This document shows, piece after piece, positions 54,606-64,000 of a stretch of 64,000 nucleotides of DNA. The stretch spans positions 62,001-126,000 of the forward strand of contig SCVN01000019.1 in NCBI GenBank assembly GCA_004296885.1, read 5' to 3'. Source of the stretch: Nitrospirota bacterium (GTDB lineage: Bacteria > Nitrospirota > Nitrospiria > Nitrospirales > Nitrospiraceae). Positions within the stretch are counted from its first letter, which is position 1. Each line of letters starts with the position of its first letter. The position numbers and the translations under genes are program-made. The notes beneath the pieces were generated by a model, which worked only from the letters and a program-made list of their open reading frames with translations, was not told the origin of the DNA and did not search any database.

Positions 54606-56576
54606 GTGGCGATTGATAAGCACGCCATTCTGGAGAGCGCCCAGCTCTATACGTCCAAGGGCCAGTTTGACAAAGCCATTGCGGAATGGAAGAAACTGAC
54701 TACGGGGGCGCCTGCCGACGGGACAATCCTCAACACTATCGGTGACTTGCACCTCAAACGCAACGCCTCAGCCGAGGCGATTGAAGCCTTTTTCCAGGCC
54801 GCTGCGGCTTTTCGAACCGGGGACGCGGCGCTTAAGGCCATCGCCCTCTACAAAAAAATCCTGAAAGTCGATCCGGGCCGCGCAGACGCGTACTGCTGCA
54901 TGGGGGACTTGAACGCCGAGCGGGGGCTGGTCGGGAACGCGGTCGCGGATTATTTGATTCTGGCCAAAATGCTCCTCAAAGCGGGGAAGCAAGACGAGGC
55001 TCTTGATGTGTATCGCAAGATCGCGGCCCTCGATCCGACCAATGCCGAAGCCGTGCAGCGTCTTGGCGGGGGAGCCGGGGATAGCCGCGGGGCGGGTCAG
55101 ACAGCACGGGAGCAGACCTCGGTCTCTGGAGGTTTACGACCAGGCCAGGGGCAGGGAGGGGGGCCATCCGATGGCGGACGGGGGGCTGGAGCCGGGAAAT
55201 TGCAGGTATCGCCGACGGCGGAACCTCCCGCGCCGGACGGTTCCTTCAAACTGCCGCCGGAATATACGCGGCAAGGTTTTTTGAGTGAGGCTATCAAGCT
55301 CACCTCGACCGGTCAGTTCACCGACGCAGAAACAGTCCTCATGGAAATGCTCAGCCGGGAACCGGGCGATCCGGAGGTCTGTCGGTTGCTGGCGACCCTC
55401 CATCTCAAGCGCGGCGAGTTGGCATGCGCCAAGGCGGAGTTCCAATTTTTGGCGGAAGCGGCCATGCGGGCGCACGATTGCGTCCTGGCCGAGAGCATGC
55501 TGCTGGAATACCTCAAGGCGGATCCCTCATGTGTGTCCCTCTGCGAACTGCTCGGGCGCCTCTACGAACAGAACGGCGACGCGGCGGCGGCGGCGGTTCA
55601 GTACGGTCGGGCACTGGAGGCATTGATTGCGACGCCGGATCCTGAACAGGCCACGCTCCCATTCGAACTCTACGAGAAAATCCTGCGTCTGGCCCCATCA
55701 AGTCCGCTCATCAGCCAGTATGCGGCCGTGTTTCCCTCCGCGGTCTCCTCCCAACCAGTCGGTGATACTGCTGTGCCTGTTATGGGAGAAGCGGGTGAGA
55801 CAACGGTCGTCGAGCCGACGGAGCAGCCTCAAGAGGCCAAGGGAGGCACCCTGGCATTCCGGTTTTCAGAGTTCCAGGCAGATTCCGCGCGCAGGGATGA
55901 AGCCAAGGCAACAGAGGACCGGGAGAGTCGCGAGCGGGTGCCTTCCACGATGGTTTTCCGATTTGCCGGACAAGCCGACACGCCGGCTGAGCCTGAAGCG
56001 CCCACCGAGGTCGCCGCCGAGTCGATCCAGGAGCCGGCCGGCTGGGGACGGGAGGCAGAGGGGCCTGTGCCGGCCGCGGCCGAGCCGGACTTTGAGGAAC
56101 AGTATCAGCTCGGACTGGCCTATCAGCAGATGGGACTCCCGGAGGCTGCAATCGAGGCACTGTTGGTGGCGATCAACGGCGCCGACCATTTCGCCGACTG
56201 CTGCCGGCTGTTGGCGTTGTGCAGCAAAGAACAGGGCCAGGTGCAAGAGGCGATCAACTATCTCGAACGGGGGCTGGCGAGTCCCAGGCCGCTGGCCGGC
56301 GAGGCGGTGGCCTTGTTGCGGTATGAGCTGGGTCTGCTCTACGAGGCCGGCGGACAGGTGGAGCAGGCGCTGCAAGCCTTTTCGGCGGTTCCGACGTTTC
56401 GAGATGTTCGCGAGCACATGGCCCGATTGAGCGATGGCCGGACGGGCGACCAGACGGCGCCTGCGTCCGCGTCGGAGGCGCTCATGGACGCCACACCAGT
56501 GGCCGTCGGGCGCCAATCTGCGGCCGGCGAGGCATCGGGGACGCAGAAGAAAAAACGGCGGATTTCCTACCTCTGA
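54606..56576 (+). CDS. TPR-rich protein with glycine-rich linker
   Basis: A 656-residue cytoplasmic protein starting at GTG. N-terminal TPRs (about 1-150): ESAQLYTSKGQFDKAIAEWK, NTIGDLHLKRNASAEAIEAF and ADYLILAKMLLKAGKQDEAL. Residues about 158-205 are Gly/Arg/Gln-rich and unlike the rest. A second TPR set (215-360) and a third near 500-600 (FEEQYQLGLAYQQMGLPEAA) flank an acidic, disordered stretch. The +1 frame across the glycine-rich linker reads SLEVYDQARG, more TPR-like, so a compensated frameshift is possible. It is followed 12 bases on by an ExeA-like ATPase. Confidence 0.8.
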   Translation: MAIDKHAILESAQLYTSKGQFDKAIAEWKKLTTGAPADGTILNTIGDLHLKRNASAEAIEAFFQAAAAFRTGDAALKAIALYKKILKVDPGRADAYCCMGDLNAERGLVGNAVADYLILAKMLLKAGKQDEALDVYRKIAALDPTNAEAVQRLGGGAGDSRGAGQTAREQTSVSGGLRPGQGQGGGPSDGGRGAGAGKLQVSPTAEPPAPDGSFKLPPEYTRQGFLSEAIKLTSTGQFTDAETVLMEMLSREPGDPEVCRLLATLHLKRGELACAKAEFQFLAEAAMRAHDCVLAESMLLEYLKADPSCVSLCELLGRLYEQNGDAAAAAVQYGRALEALIATPDPEQATLPFELYEKILRLAPSSPLISQYAAVFPSAVSSQPVGDTAVPVMGEAGETTVVEPTEQPQEAKGGTLAFRFSEFQADSARRDEAKATEDRESRERVPSTMVFRFAGQADTPAEPEAPTEVAAESIQEPAGWGREAEGPVPAAAEPDFEEQYQLGLAYQQMGLPEAAIEALLVAINGADHFADCCRLLALCSKEQGQVQEAINYLERGLASPRPLAGEAVALLRYELGLLYEAGGQVEQALQAFSAVPTFRDVREHMARLSDGRTGDQTAPASASEALMDATPVAVGRQSAAGEASGTQKKKRRISYL

Positions 56577-56588
56577 GGCTGAGAAACG

Positions 56589-57404
56589 ATGAGTTTGCTT
56601 GAGCACTTTGGACTGCGCGAAAGCCCCTTTTCCATCACGATCGACAGCCGGTTCTTTCACAGCACGCAGCAGCATGCCGATGCGCTGGTGCGTTTGAAAT
56701 ATGCCGTCGAAAACATGAAAGGCTTGGCGGTGGTCGTGGGGGAGATCGGCGCGGGGAAGACCACCCTGGCGACGAGGCTTCTGGAAGAGCTCGAACAGGA
56801 AGCCTATGAAGCGGCGCTGCTGATCGTGATCCATGCCGCGGTGACCTCCGAATGGATGTTGCGCAAAATCGCCCTGCAGATGGGCATCGAGAATCCGGCC
56901 GAATCAAAGACCGAGTTGCTGACGCAACTGTCCCGACGCTTGGTCGAGGTCCACGAAAGCGGGAAGAAAGCCGTGGTGCTCATCGACGAGGCCCAGATGT
57001 TGCGCAGCCAGGAGCTCATGGAGGATTTTCGTGGCCTGCTGAACATCGAGGTGGACGGGCACAAGGCGGTTACGTTCGTCCTGTTCGGCCTCTCGGATCT
57101 GGATCGGGTCTTGTCCTTGGATCCGCCGCTACACCAGCGTGTGGCCATCCGCTGCCGGTTGACCGAGTTAGATGTGCCGGGCACGCAGGCCTACGTCACC
57201 CATCGGCTGGACATTGCCGGCTGTCATAAGCCCCTGTTCTCCCCCGAGTCCTTCGAGGCGATCTGCCGTTATACGAAAGGGACGCCCCGCCTGATCAACG
57301 CGCTCTGCGACAACGCCTTGCTGGAGGCTTATCTCCGCAAACGGGACCAAATCTGCGCGGACCTGATCAAGGAAGTCGCCCGCGACTTGAACCTGGCCAT
57401 CTAG
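56589..57404 (+). CDS. ExeA/GspA-like AAA ATPase
   Basis: A 271-residue ATPase of the AAA_22/ExeA group: N-terminal YFGLRESPF-like LEHFGLRESPFSITID, Walker A GEIGAGKTTLATRLLEE, Walker B KAVVLIDEAQMLRS, sensor LFGLSDLDRVL, and the C-terminal lid TKGTPRLINALCDNALLEAY. Relatives work with type II secretion, pilus or polysaccharide-export machinery. No peptidoglycan-binding tail is present. Coupled in position to the TPR gene. Confidence 0.88.
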   Translation: MSLLEHFGLRESPFSITIDSRFFHSTQQHADALVRLKYAVENMKGLAVVVGEIGAGKTTLATRLLEELEQEAYEAALLIVIHAAVTSEWMLRKIALQMGIENPAESKTELLTQLSRRLVEVHESGKKAVVLIDEAQMLRSQELMEDFRGLLNIEVDGHKAVTFVLFGLSDLDRVLSLDPPLHQRVAIRCRLTELDVPGTQAYVTHRLDIAGCHKPLFSPESFEAICRYTKGTPRLINALCDNALLEAYLRKRDQICADLIKEVARDLNLAI

Positions 57405-57443
57405 CATCGACAATTGATTCATGCGGCATTGATTCAATAGTCA

Positions 57444-57467
57444 TTGACTCAATGATTCATGAGTCAA
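57444..57467. terminator. palindrome between convergent genes
   Basis: TTGACTCA (57444-57451) and TGAGTCAA (57460-57467) are perfect complements around an eight-base loop, in a TTGATTCA-rich segment between two gene ends. It is AT-rich with no T-run, so a bidirectional terminator is only suggested. Confidence 0.4.
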
Positions 57468-57484
57468 GTGCTCATCGTCGGTTC

Positions 57485-58444
57485 TTAAGTGATCCGGCTG
57501 GGAGCCGGTCGTCCCTCCAGGACCGCCAGAACATTCTCTACACACAGCAGGCCCATGCGGACCCTCGTGCCCAGGGTTGCCGATCCCAGGTGGGGTAGGG
57601 TGACCACTTGTGGGAGCGTCAGGAGGCCCGGGTGTACCCGCGGTTCGTCCTCATAGACGTCCAGCCCGGCTCCCGCCAGGCGGCCTGCCGTGAGTGCCGC
57701 CACGAGCGCGGCCTCGTCGACCACCGGCCCGCGCGACGTATTGAGCAAGATGGCGGTGGGACGCATCAATGAAAAGGCCTGCTCGCCGATCAGATGGCGG
57801 GTGTCACTGGTCAATGGGACATGGAGGCTGATGAAATCGGATTGCTGCAACAGCGTCTCAAGCATGACCTGCTGCCACGGTTTCATGGGGTCGGGCGACG
57901 ATACGGACTTGTGGCTTGCATAGAGGACCGTCATCTCGAATCCCATCGCGCGACGCGCCACAGCTTGTCCGATCCGGCCCATCCCGACAATCCCCAAGGT
58001 CTGCCCTGATACCTCCGCTCCCAGCAATTGCGTCGGTTCCCAGCCGGTCCAGGCTCCGCGCTGGACGAGCTGGTGCCCCTCGGTGACGCAGCGGGCTGTG
58101 GCCAAGAGCAGTGCCCAGGTCAGGTCTGCCGTCGCGTCGGTCAGGACATCCGGCGTGTTGGTCACGATCACGCCGCGCGCCTTGGCCGCCTGGAGATCGA
58201 TGTTGTTGTACCCGACCGCATGATTGGCAATCACTTGTAAGTGCGGGGCCGCACGCAAAAGAGTCTCGTCAATCTGCTCGGTCAGCGTGGTGATGATCGC
58301 CTGCGCGTTCCGGAGGCCTTGGACCAGAGTTTCCCGAGAAGGCGGATAAATATCCGGTTCGATAGTGAGGCGAAAACGTTCTCGAATCGCAGCCATGACC
58401 GGCGCGACGAGGAGTCTGGAAACGTACAGGGTTGGCTTGGTCAT
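57485..58444 (-). CDS. D-2-hydroxyacid dehydrogenase (glyoxylate/hydroxypyruvate reductase-like)
   Basis: NAD(P)H-dependent reductase of 2-oxoacids, 319 residues from ATG 58444 (MTKPTLYVSRLL). The nucleotide-binding motif is GIVGMGRIGQAVARR. Catalytic Arg, Glu and His are in NTSRGPVVDEAAL, DVYEDEP and LPHLGSATLGTR. The sequence is closest in feel to GyaR-type glyoxylate reductase; substrate not certain. Confidence 0.88.
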   Translation of the reverse strand: MTKPTLYVSRLLVAPVMAAIRERFRLTIEPDIYPPSRETLVQGLRNAQAIITTLTEQIDETLLRAAPHLQVIANHAVGYNNIDLQAAKARGVIVTNTPDVLTDATADLTWALLLATARCVTEGHQLVQRGAWTGWEPTQLLGAEVSGQTLGIVGMGRIGQAVARRAMGFEMTVLYASHKSVSSPDPMKPWQQVMLETLLQQSDFISLHVPLTSDTRHLIGEQAFSLMRPTAILLNTSRGPVVDEAALVAALTAGRLAGAGLDVYEDEPRVHPGLLTLPQVVTLPHLGSATLGTRVRMGLLCVENVLAVLEGRPAPSRIT

Positions 58445-58659
58445 GGAGCGAATCTTAACGGATCGAAGGAGGCGGGACAATCGGGTTGTGGGTCCCTGCC
58501 TGGGGCTATTGCTAGACCGCATCGCGTCGAGTCCCGCTGATCAGAATAGAGGAATCGGATGCCTTGACTTGATTCCGTTCGCTCTGTTAAGGTTACCGCT
58601 TCTAAGTCGTTGAAAGCACGCGGACTTCTTTCCATGGTTCGGTCACCACGAGGGACACA

Positions 58660-61635
58660 ATGAAAGAGTGGTTGTTGCAGGAATTTCGATGGGACAGGAG
58701 CTCCTCCGTTCGGCGCAACCTTATGGTCGAAGGCAGCGCCGGTGAATGGGGCGCGGGTGAAGCCACCGAACAAGAAGACCTGCCTCCCGCGCCCACCGGC
58801 CTCACGGCCAAGCCCGGTAATGGACGGGTCACGCTCACATGGGAGCCGGTTCCGGAAGCCATGTATTACAACGTGTACTTCCTCACCTCCAAGGGCGTCC
58901 AGATCAAGTTCTCAGAATTGACCAGGCCGATTGCCAGCGCGGCCGACTTCAATCCGGTCATCGGGGTGACCAAGGAAAAGGGCAACCTCATTGAAGGCCC
59001 CTCCTCTCCCTATGTCCACGACGACCTGGCCAACGGCACTTGCTACCATTATGTCGTGACGGTCGTGACGCCGAAGGGCGAAAGCCCGGAATCTGCCGAA
59101 GCCATGGCGATCCCGGCTCCCTATTTGTTGGCGATGAAGATCGGGCAGGAGGGAATGGACGACGGGGAGTTCAGTTCCCCGACCGGCCTCGCGCTGGACA
59201 AGGACGGAAACATCTACGTGGCCGACACGGATAACCACTCCGTCCAGAAATTCGACAAGGACGGGAAGTTCCTGGCGCGGTGGGGCGGGGAAGCCAGCAA
59301 CGAAGAAGGGCTGTTCTATTACCCGCGCGGCCTGGCTGCAGGACAGGAAGGCGACATCTACATTGCCGATAGCGGGAACAATCGGGTCCAGAAGTTCGAC
59401 GCTGAAGGCAATGTCATGCAAGCCTGGGGCAAGTTCGGCTTTGCCTGGCGCGGCGCGGGAATGGGCAAGTTTGATGTGCCCTGGGGGGTGGCGACTGACA
59501 AGGAAGGCAACCTCTATGTCTCCGATACGAGCAACGCCCGCATTCAAAAATTCCAGCCGGACGGCACCCCGCTCCTGAAATGGGGGCGCGACGGGAGCTT
59601 CGACGGAGCCTTCTTTTTCCCGCGCGGCATGGCGGTGGATTTCGTCGGCAACATCTTTATTGCGGACGAGGGCAATAACCGCATTCAGAAGTTCGACGCC
59701 CGGGGCAGCTTCCTGGCCAAGTGGGGGAAGGATGGCGCGGGGCCCGGGCAGTTCAAGGCGCCCTGGGGCGTGGCCTGTGATGCGCTGGGCAATGTCTATG
59801 TCGCGGACCAGGGCAATCACCGCATCCAGAAATTCGACGGCAACGGCACGTTTATTTGCGCCTGGGGCAATCGGGGTATCACCGAGGGCCAATTGAACTT
59901 CCCATCCGGTATTGCGGTGGACAAAGCGGGGAACGTCTACGTTGTTGACAGCGGCAACAACCGGGTCCTGAAGTATGTCCCGACCGAGGAGGAAATCAAC
60001 CGGACTCAGCAGGCCACCCAGCCGAAGGAGGCCACCGAGCAGCCTGTGCCGCGGAGCGTGGTCGTCAAGCCGGGCGACACGGAAGTGGTCGTGAGCTGGC
60101 TCGAGATGCCCGGCGCCCAGTCCTACAATCTCTACTTCCACACCGCGCCGGGCGTGACGAAGCAAACCGGCACGCGGGTGGAGGGGGTGACGAGCCCCTA
60201 TACCCACAGCGGCCTGACCAACGACATGCCCTACTACTTTGCGCTGGCGGCGGTCTACGGGGATGGGCAGGAAAGCGCCCTCTCGGAGGAGATTACGGCC
60301 ATTCCGGTGCTCATCGACATGACCGCGCCGCAGAACCCCAACGTGGTGATCAACCATGGGGCGTTCATGACCAGTTCGCCGGACGTGGTGCTGACCGTTT
60401 CGGCTATCGACGTGGACACAGGGGTGGCCGCCTACTACGTGTCGGAAAGTCCTATGGCGCCGACCGCTTCCATGCCCGGCTGGGTGGAGGTCGCCCAGGC
60501 CCATAAGTTCGGCGCCACGATCCCCTTCACTCTGTCGACGGGGGATGGGAACAAGACGCTCTACGTCTGGTTCAAGGATGCGGGTAACAACGTCTCGGTC
60601 CCGGCGAGTTCCTCTATCCTGGTCAACACGTCCGGCTACCTCTGCGTGTCCAACTGGGGGAGGCCCGGTCGCGGCGCCTCGCTGTTGCACGGCGGGGAAT
60701 TCAGCGCCCCGATCTACGGACTGGCGATCGACCAGCAGGGCTCGCTGTTCGTCGTGGATAACGGCAACAACCGGGTGCAGAAATTCGACAACAACGGGAA
60801 TTTCATCATCCTCTGGGGCAACTTCGGCTCTTCCAGCGGCGCCTTCCACAACCCGACGGGCATTGCCACCGATGCCAAGGGGGATGTGTGGGTGGTGGAT
60901 ACGAACAACCACCGTGTGCAGAAGTTCGACGGGAAGTTGGGCGGCTATCTGATGAAGTTCGGGTCGCGCGGGAACGGGGAAGGGCAGTTCAGCTCGCCCT
61001 GGGGGATCGCCGTGGATCGCGTCCGCGGATACATCTACGTCGTCGACAGCGCCAACTTCCGGGTGCAGAAGTTCGATATGAGCGGCGAATTCATCATGTC
61101 CTGGGGCAGTTTCGGTACCAACGACGGGCAGTTTTATTTTGCCCGCGGCGTGGCCGTGGACCAATCCGACGGGTCCGTGTACGTGGTGGACATGGGCAAC
61201 CATCGGATCCAAAAATTCGACACGAGCACCAACGTGCTGCCGCAATTGATCGCCAAATGGGGCGGCGGGCTTGGCCCTGGCCATGCCAGCAGCCCGCAGG
61301 CGCAGGAAGCGGGGCAACTCCGGTCGCCCTGGGGCATTGCGGTGGACGGCAACGGAGACGTGTACATCAGCGATACCGGAAATCAGCGCGTGCAGAAGTT
61401 CGACCGCGAAGGGAATTTTATCACCCAGTGGGGCGGCTTCGGAAACGCCAACGGGCAATTCAACTTCCCCTATGGGATCGCGGTGGATGCCAAGGGCAGC
61501 GTGTTCGTGGTGGACAGCGGGAACACCCGCGTGCAGCAGTTCATGCCCGCGGACGAGGGCGGCGAACGCTTGCAGGAAGAAGCCGAGGCGGCGGCGGAAA
61601 TCACCGACAATGCCGCTCCGACGCAGAATCGGTAA
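58660..61635 (+). CDS. NHL-repeat / fibronectin type III protein
   Basis: A 991-residue protein. After a polar N-terminus there is an FN3-like domain (about 45-150; PTGLTAKPGNGRVTLTWEPV), six NHL units (about 160-445; pattern PxGLAxDxxGNIYVADxxNxRIQKFD), a second FN3 domain (about 465-550), a beta-sandwich segment and a second set of about six NHL units (about 670-970). It would form two beta-propellers. No signal peptide or anchor is visible, which is odd for such a protein. Ligand unknown. Confidence 0.88.
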   Translation: MKEWLLQEFRWDRSSSVRRNLMVEGSAGEWGAGEATEQEDLPPAPTGLTAKPGNGRVTLTWEPVPEAMYYNVYFLTSKGVQIKFSELTRPIASAADFNPVIGVTKEKGNLIEGPSSPYVHDDLANGTCYHYVVTVVTPKGESPESAEAMAIPAPYLLAMKIGQEGMDDGEFSSPTGLALDKDGNIYVADTDNHSVQKFDKDGKFLARWGGEASNEEGLFYYPRGLAAGQEGDIYIADSGNNRVQKFDAEGNVMQAWGKFGFAWRGAGMGKFDVPWGVATDKEGNLYVSDTSNARIQKFQPDGTPLLKWGRDGSFDGAFFFPRGMAVDFVGNIFIADEGNNRIQKFDARGSFLAKWGKDGAGPGQFKAPWGVACDALGNVYVADQGNHRIQKFDGNGTFICAWGNRGITEGQLNFPSGIAVDKAGNVYVVDSGNNRVLKYVPTEEEINRTQQATQPKEATEQPVPRSVVVKPGDTEVVVSWLEMPGAQSYNLYFHTAPGVTKQTGTRVEGVTSPYTHSGLTNDMPYYFALAAVYGDGQESALSEEITAIPVLIDMTAPQNPNVVINHGAFMTSSPDVVLTVSAIDVDTGVAAYYVSESPMAPTASMPGWVEVAQAHKFGATIPFTLSTGDGNKTLYVWFKDAGNNVSVPASSSILVNTSGYLCVSNWGRPGRGASLLHGGEFSAPIYGLAIDQQGSLFVVDNGNNRVQKFDNNGNFIILWGNFGSSSGAFHNPTGIATDAKGDVWVVDTNNHRVQKFDGKLGGYLMKFGSRGNGEGQFSSPWGIAVDRVRGYIYVVDSANFRVQKFDMSGEFIMSWGSFGTNDGQFYFARGVAVDQSDGSVYVVDMGNHRIQKFDTSTNVLPQLIAKWGGGLGPGHASSPQAQEAGQLRSPWGIAVDGNGDVYISDTGNQRVQKFDREGNFITQWGGFGNANGQFNFPYGIAVDAKGSVFVVDSGNTRVQQFMPADEGGERLQEEAEAAAEITDNAAPTQNR

Positions 61636-61696
61636 CCATGGCGCCGGGCGCAGCGGCCCGCGGTGCGCCTGAGGGCGAAGGCCGTCGGCGCGTTTC

Positions 61697-61726
61697 TTGA
61701 ATCTTCGGGGGAGGCTGTGATAGATT
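61697..61726 (+). promoter_or_regulatory. candidate guaB promoter
   Basis: TTGAAT (61697-61702) and TAGATT (61721-61726), 18-base spacer, about 60 bases before the guaB ATG. Confidence 0.5.
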
Positions 61727-61786
61727 CCGCCAACTTCACGTCGGGACCCATACCACAGGCAAGCCTCGCGTCCGCACGAGCAATTT

Positions 61787-63259
61787 ATGTTGGATAAAGA
61801 CGTCCGCATCGGCTTGACCTACGACGATGTCGTGCTGGTTCCCGGTAAGTCGGAAGTACTTCCCACCGAGGTGAACACCCAGACGCGCGTCTCCCGCCGC
61901 ATCACGATCAACATTCCCATCGTCAGCGCCGCCATGGACACGGTGACCGAAGCGCGGCTGGCCATTGCGTTGGCCCAGGAAGGCGGCATCGGCGTTCTTC
62001 ACCGCGTTCTCCCGCCGGCCGATCAGGCGGCCGAAGTGGACAAGGTCAAGAAGTCCGAAAGCGGGATGATCATCGACCCGATCACGATCGCGCCGGACCA
62101 GACCATCCGCGACGCGCATCAGATCATGGCGAAGTACCGGATCTCCGGCATTCCGGTGACCAAGCAGGGCAAGCTGGTCGGCATTCTGACGAACCGGGAC
62201 TTGCGGTTCGAGAGCCGGATGGATCTGAAGGTGTCGCAGGTGATGACGAAGGACAAGCTGGTCACGGCTCCCGAGGGGACCAGCTTGGAGAAGGCGCGGG
62301 AAATTCTTCACGAATACCGGATCGAGAAGCTCCCCGTGGTCAACAAGCGCGGCGAGCTCAAGGGCCTGATCACGATCAAGGACATCGAAAAGCGCATCAA
62401 GTATCCCCATGCCTGCAAGGACGAGCACGGACGGCTGCGGGTGGCGGCGGCCGTCGGCGTCGGGGCCGATGCGGAACAGCGCGTGCCGGTTTTGATCAAG
62501 GCCGGGGTGGACATGGTGGTCGTGGATACGGCCCATGGCCATGCGCAGAGCGTATTGGACACGGTCAAAGCCGTGAAGCGCAAGTATCCCTCGTTGGAGG
62601 TGGCGGCGGGCAACATCGCGACGGCGGCGGCAGCCAAGGACCTGGTGAAAGCCGGGGCCGATGCGGTCAAGGTCGGAGTCGGGCCCGGGTCCATCTGCAC
62701 GACCCGGATGGTGTCCGGCGCCGGGATGCCCCAACTCACGGCGGTGGCGGATTGCGTGGCGGCGTTGGCCGGGACGGGCGTGCCGGTGATCGCCGACGGC
62801 GGCATCAAGTACTCGGGCGATATCACCAAAGCGCTGGCCGCCGGGGCTTCGGCGGTCATGATCGGCGGCATCCTGGCCGGCACCGAAGAGTCCCCGGGCG
62901 AAACCGTCCTGTTCCAGGGGCGGACGTACAAGGTCTACCGCGGCATGGGGTCGCTCGGCGCCATGGAGAAGGGTGGGCGAGACCGCTATTTCCAGGGCGA
63001 TCGTCCGGCTTCCAAGCTGGTGCCGGAGGGGATCGAAGGCCGAGTTCCGTACAAAGGCACTCTGTCGGGCGTCGTCTATCAGCTGGTCGGCGGAGTCAAG
63101 TCCGGCATGGGCTATTGCGGCTGCCGGACCATCCCGGACCTGCAGCGGAACGCCACCTTTATCCGGCAAACCCTGGCCGGCCTCCGGGAGGGTCACGTCC
63201 ACGACGTGATCATCACCAAGGAAGCACCCAACTACCGGACCGATTGGAGTGAGTCTTAA
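61787..63259 (+). CDS. guaB: inosine-5'-monophosphate dehydrogenase
   Basis: Oxidises IMP to XMP with NAD, the rate-limiting step of GMP synthesis. It has 490 residues. N-terminal [15 protein letters not shown], two CBS domains (about 95-210), catalytic Cys304 in [15 protein letters not shown], and the flap [10 protein letters not shown] are all present. It continues the purine theme but is far from the pur operon. guaA follows after a repeat-containing gap. Confidence 0.97.
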   Translation: MLDKDVRIGLTYDDVVLVPGKSEVLPTEVNTQTRVSRRITINIPIVSAAMDTVTEARLAIALAQEGGIGVLHRVLPPADQAAEVDKVKKSESGMIIDPITIAPDQTIRDAHQIMAKYRISGIPVTKQGKLVGILTNRDLRFESRMDLKVSQVMTKDKLVTAPEGTSLEKAREILHEYRIEKLPVVNKRGELKGLITIKDIEKRIKYPHACKDEHGRLRVAAAVGVGADAEQRVPVLIKAGVDMVVVDTAHGHAQSVLDTVKAVKRKYPSLEVAAGNIATAAAAKDLVKAGADAVKVGVGPGSICTTRMVSGAGMPQLTAVADCVAALAGTGVPVIADGGIKYSGDITKALAAGASAVMIGGILAGTEESPGETVLFQGRTYKVYRGMGSLGAMEKGGRDRYFQGDRPASKLVPEGIEGRVPYKGTLSGVVYQLVGGVKSGMGYCGCRTIPDLQRNATFIRQTLAGLREGHVHDVIITKEAPNYRTDWSES

Positions 63260-63261
63260 AC

Positions 63262-63337
63262 GTCGAGAGTCCGAAAGTCCTCCGGTCGGGACCGCCACCG
63301 ACGTGCAGACTTGACGACTTTCAGACTTTCGGACGTT
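63262..63337 (+). repeat. short-word inverted repeat between guaB and guaA
   Basis: Left part GAGAGTCC, GAAAGTCC; right part GACTTTCA, GACTTTCG, GACGTT. AGTCCGAAAGT and ACTTTCGGACGT are complementary. Word length here is eight rather than seven. It ends just before the guaA ATG. Confidence 0.7.
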
Positions 63338-63341
63338 GAAG

Positions 63342-64000
63342 ATGGAACTGTGGCACGACAGAATCCTGATCCTTGATTTCGGCTCTCAGTACACCCAGCT
63401 GATCGCCCGCCGTATCCGCGAAGCCCAGGTCTACTCCCAGATCCTGCCCTGCACGACCTCGCTGACCACGATCCTGGCCCATCGTCCCAAGGGGCTGGTG
63501 TTGTCCGGAGGGCCGGCCAGCGTCTACGATAAAAAAGCGCCAAAAATCCAGGCGCAATTGCTGGATGAGGGCATTCCGGTCCTGGGCATCTGCTACGGGA
63601 TGCAGTTGGTGACGGACCTGCTTGGCGGCGAGGTCGCCAAGGCTTCCCAGCGGGAGTATGGCCGGGCCGACCTGATCCTGGACGACGCCTCGGACCTCTT
63701 CAAGGGGGTGACGAAGGGGTCCTCCTGTCCGGTCTGGATGTCCCACGGCGACCGGATCGAGCGGATGCCGAAAGGGTTCCGGGCCATCGCCCACACGGGC
63801 AATTCTCCGGTGGCCGCCATGAAATCCGTGGGCGGATCACGGCGCATCTACTGTCTTCAGTTTCATCCGGAAGTCGCGCATACGCCGAACGGCACCCAGA
63901 TTCTGCGGAATTTCGTCTACGACATCTGCGGCTGCCGGCCCACCTGGACCATGAGTTCCTATGTGGAGACCGCGGTCGGACAGATCCGCGAGCAGGTCGG
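63342..64000 (+). CDS. guaA: GMP synthase (glutamine-hydrolysing), N-terminal part
   Basis: Converts XMP to GMP. Starts MELWHDRILILDFGSQYTQL and runs off the right edge after about 219 codons. The class I glutaminase has the nucleophile in LGICYGMQLVTDLLGG and His-Glu in QFHPEVAHT. The PP-loop synthetase domain is outside the window. Confidence 0.95.
   Translation, partial: MELWHDRILILDFGSQYTQLIARRIREAQVYSQILPCTTSLTTILAHRPKGLVLSGGPASVYDKKAPKIQAQLLDEGIPVLGICYGMQLVTDLLGGEVAKASQREYGRADLILDDASDLFKGVTKGSSCPVWMSHGDRIERMPKGFRAIAHTGNSPVAAMKSVGGSRRIYCLQFHPEVAHTPNGTQILRNFVYDICGCRPTWTMSSYVETAVGQIREQV

Noticed and set aside
58912-61809. 965-codon minus-strand frame opposite the NHL gene
   Set aside because: Repetitive only because the NHL repeats are; no recognisable domain.

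Overview
The window is a high-G+C, gene-dense piece of a Gram-negative chromosome. Lipid A and LPS-export genes (lpxD, lptF, lptG), a TonB-dependent receptor and a NarK-type transporter point to a diderm. The protein set as a whole (ribBA-ribH-nusB followed by a pur operon, a BluB/CobT/CbiZ cobalamin locus, a Pil/Chp-like chemosensory cluster, NHL-repeat protein) looks to me like Nitrospirota, probably a Nitrospira relative. That is inference from family recognition, not a database result.

Layout. 1-3.2 kb: end of a nitrate/nitrite-type MFS transporter, then ribBA, ribH and nusB. 3.3-13.4 kb: purine operon purB-purC-(small membrane protein)-purS-purQ, interrupted by an M23 peptidase, a low-G+C pair (HEPN-like protein plus membrane protein) and a GNAT acetyltransferase, then purL-purF. 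13.4-20.3 kb: redoxin, TPR, metallo-beta-lactamase-like, methyltransferase, DCC-type, SemiSWEET and hypothetical genes. 20.5-37 kb: corrinoid locus with two cobalamin riboswitches. The first precedes btuF-btuC-btuD; the second precedes a TonB receptor and cobB-cobO-CWC-bluB-pduO type-cobQ-cobU-cobT-cobS-cbiB-cobD-cbiZ. The locus covers uptake, the late steps from cobyrinate to cobalamin with a dimethylbenzimidazole lower ligand, and salvage/remodelling. 37-47.7 kb: c-type heme sensor-like protein and a chemosensory cluster (receiver, CheW, MCP, CheA hybrid, two CheW-like proteins, a receiver with a ten-fold 31-residue coiled-coil repeat, a histidine-less Hpt-like protein). 48.8-53.8 kb, minus strand: lptF-lptG-fabF-acyl carrier protein-lpxD. 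54-64 kb: cold-shock gene with a terminated leader RNA, TPR protein, ExeA-like ATPase, 2-hydroxyacid dehydrogenase, NHL/FN3 protein, guaB and the start of guaA.

The most unusual signal is not a gene. More than a dozen intergenic sites carry short arrays of degenerate 7-bp (sometimes 6-bp) words, most of them followed by an array of roughly complementary words, so each can fold into a long imperfect hairpin. They sit between pur and cob genes, run into gene ends and starts (nusB, btuD, cobU), lie inside the cobB reading frame as an in-frame linker, and occupy the same peripheral position in both cobalamin riboswitches. A second repeat family, about 190 bp with terminal inverted repeats and compensatory changes in the termini, occurs twice (17.8 and 28.3 kb). 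A third signal is a GNAT gene inserted at the head of purL and flanked by 27-bp direct repeats, with the likely ancestral purL start left upstream as a 17-codon vestige.
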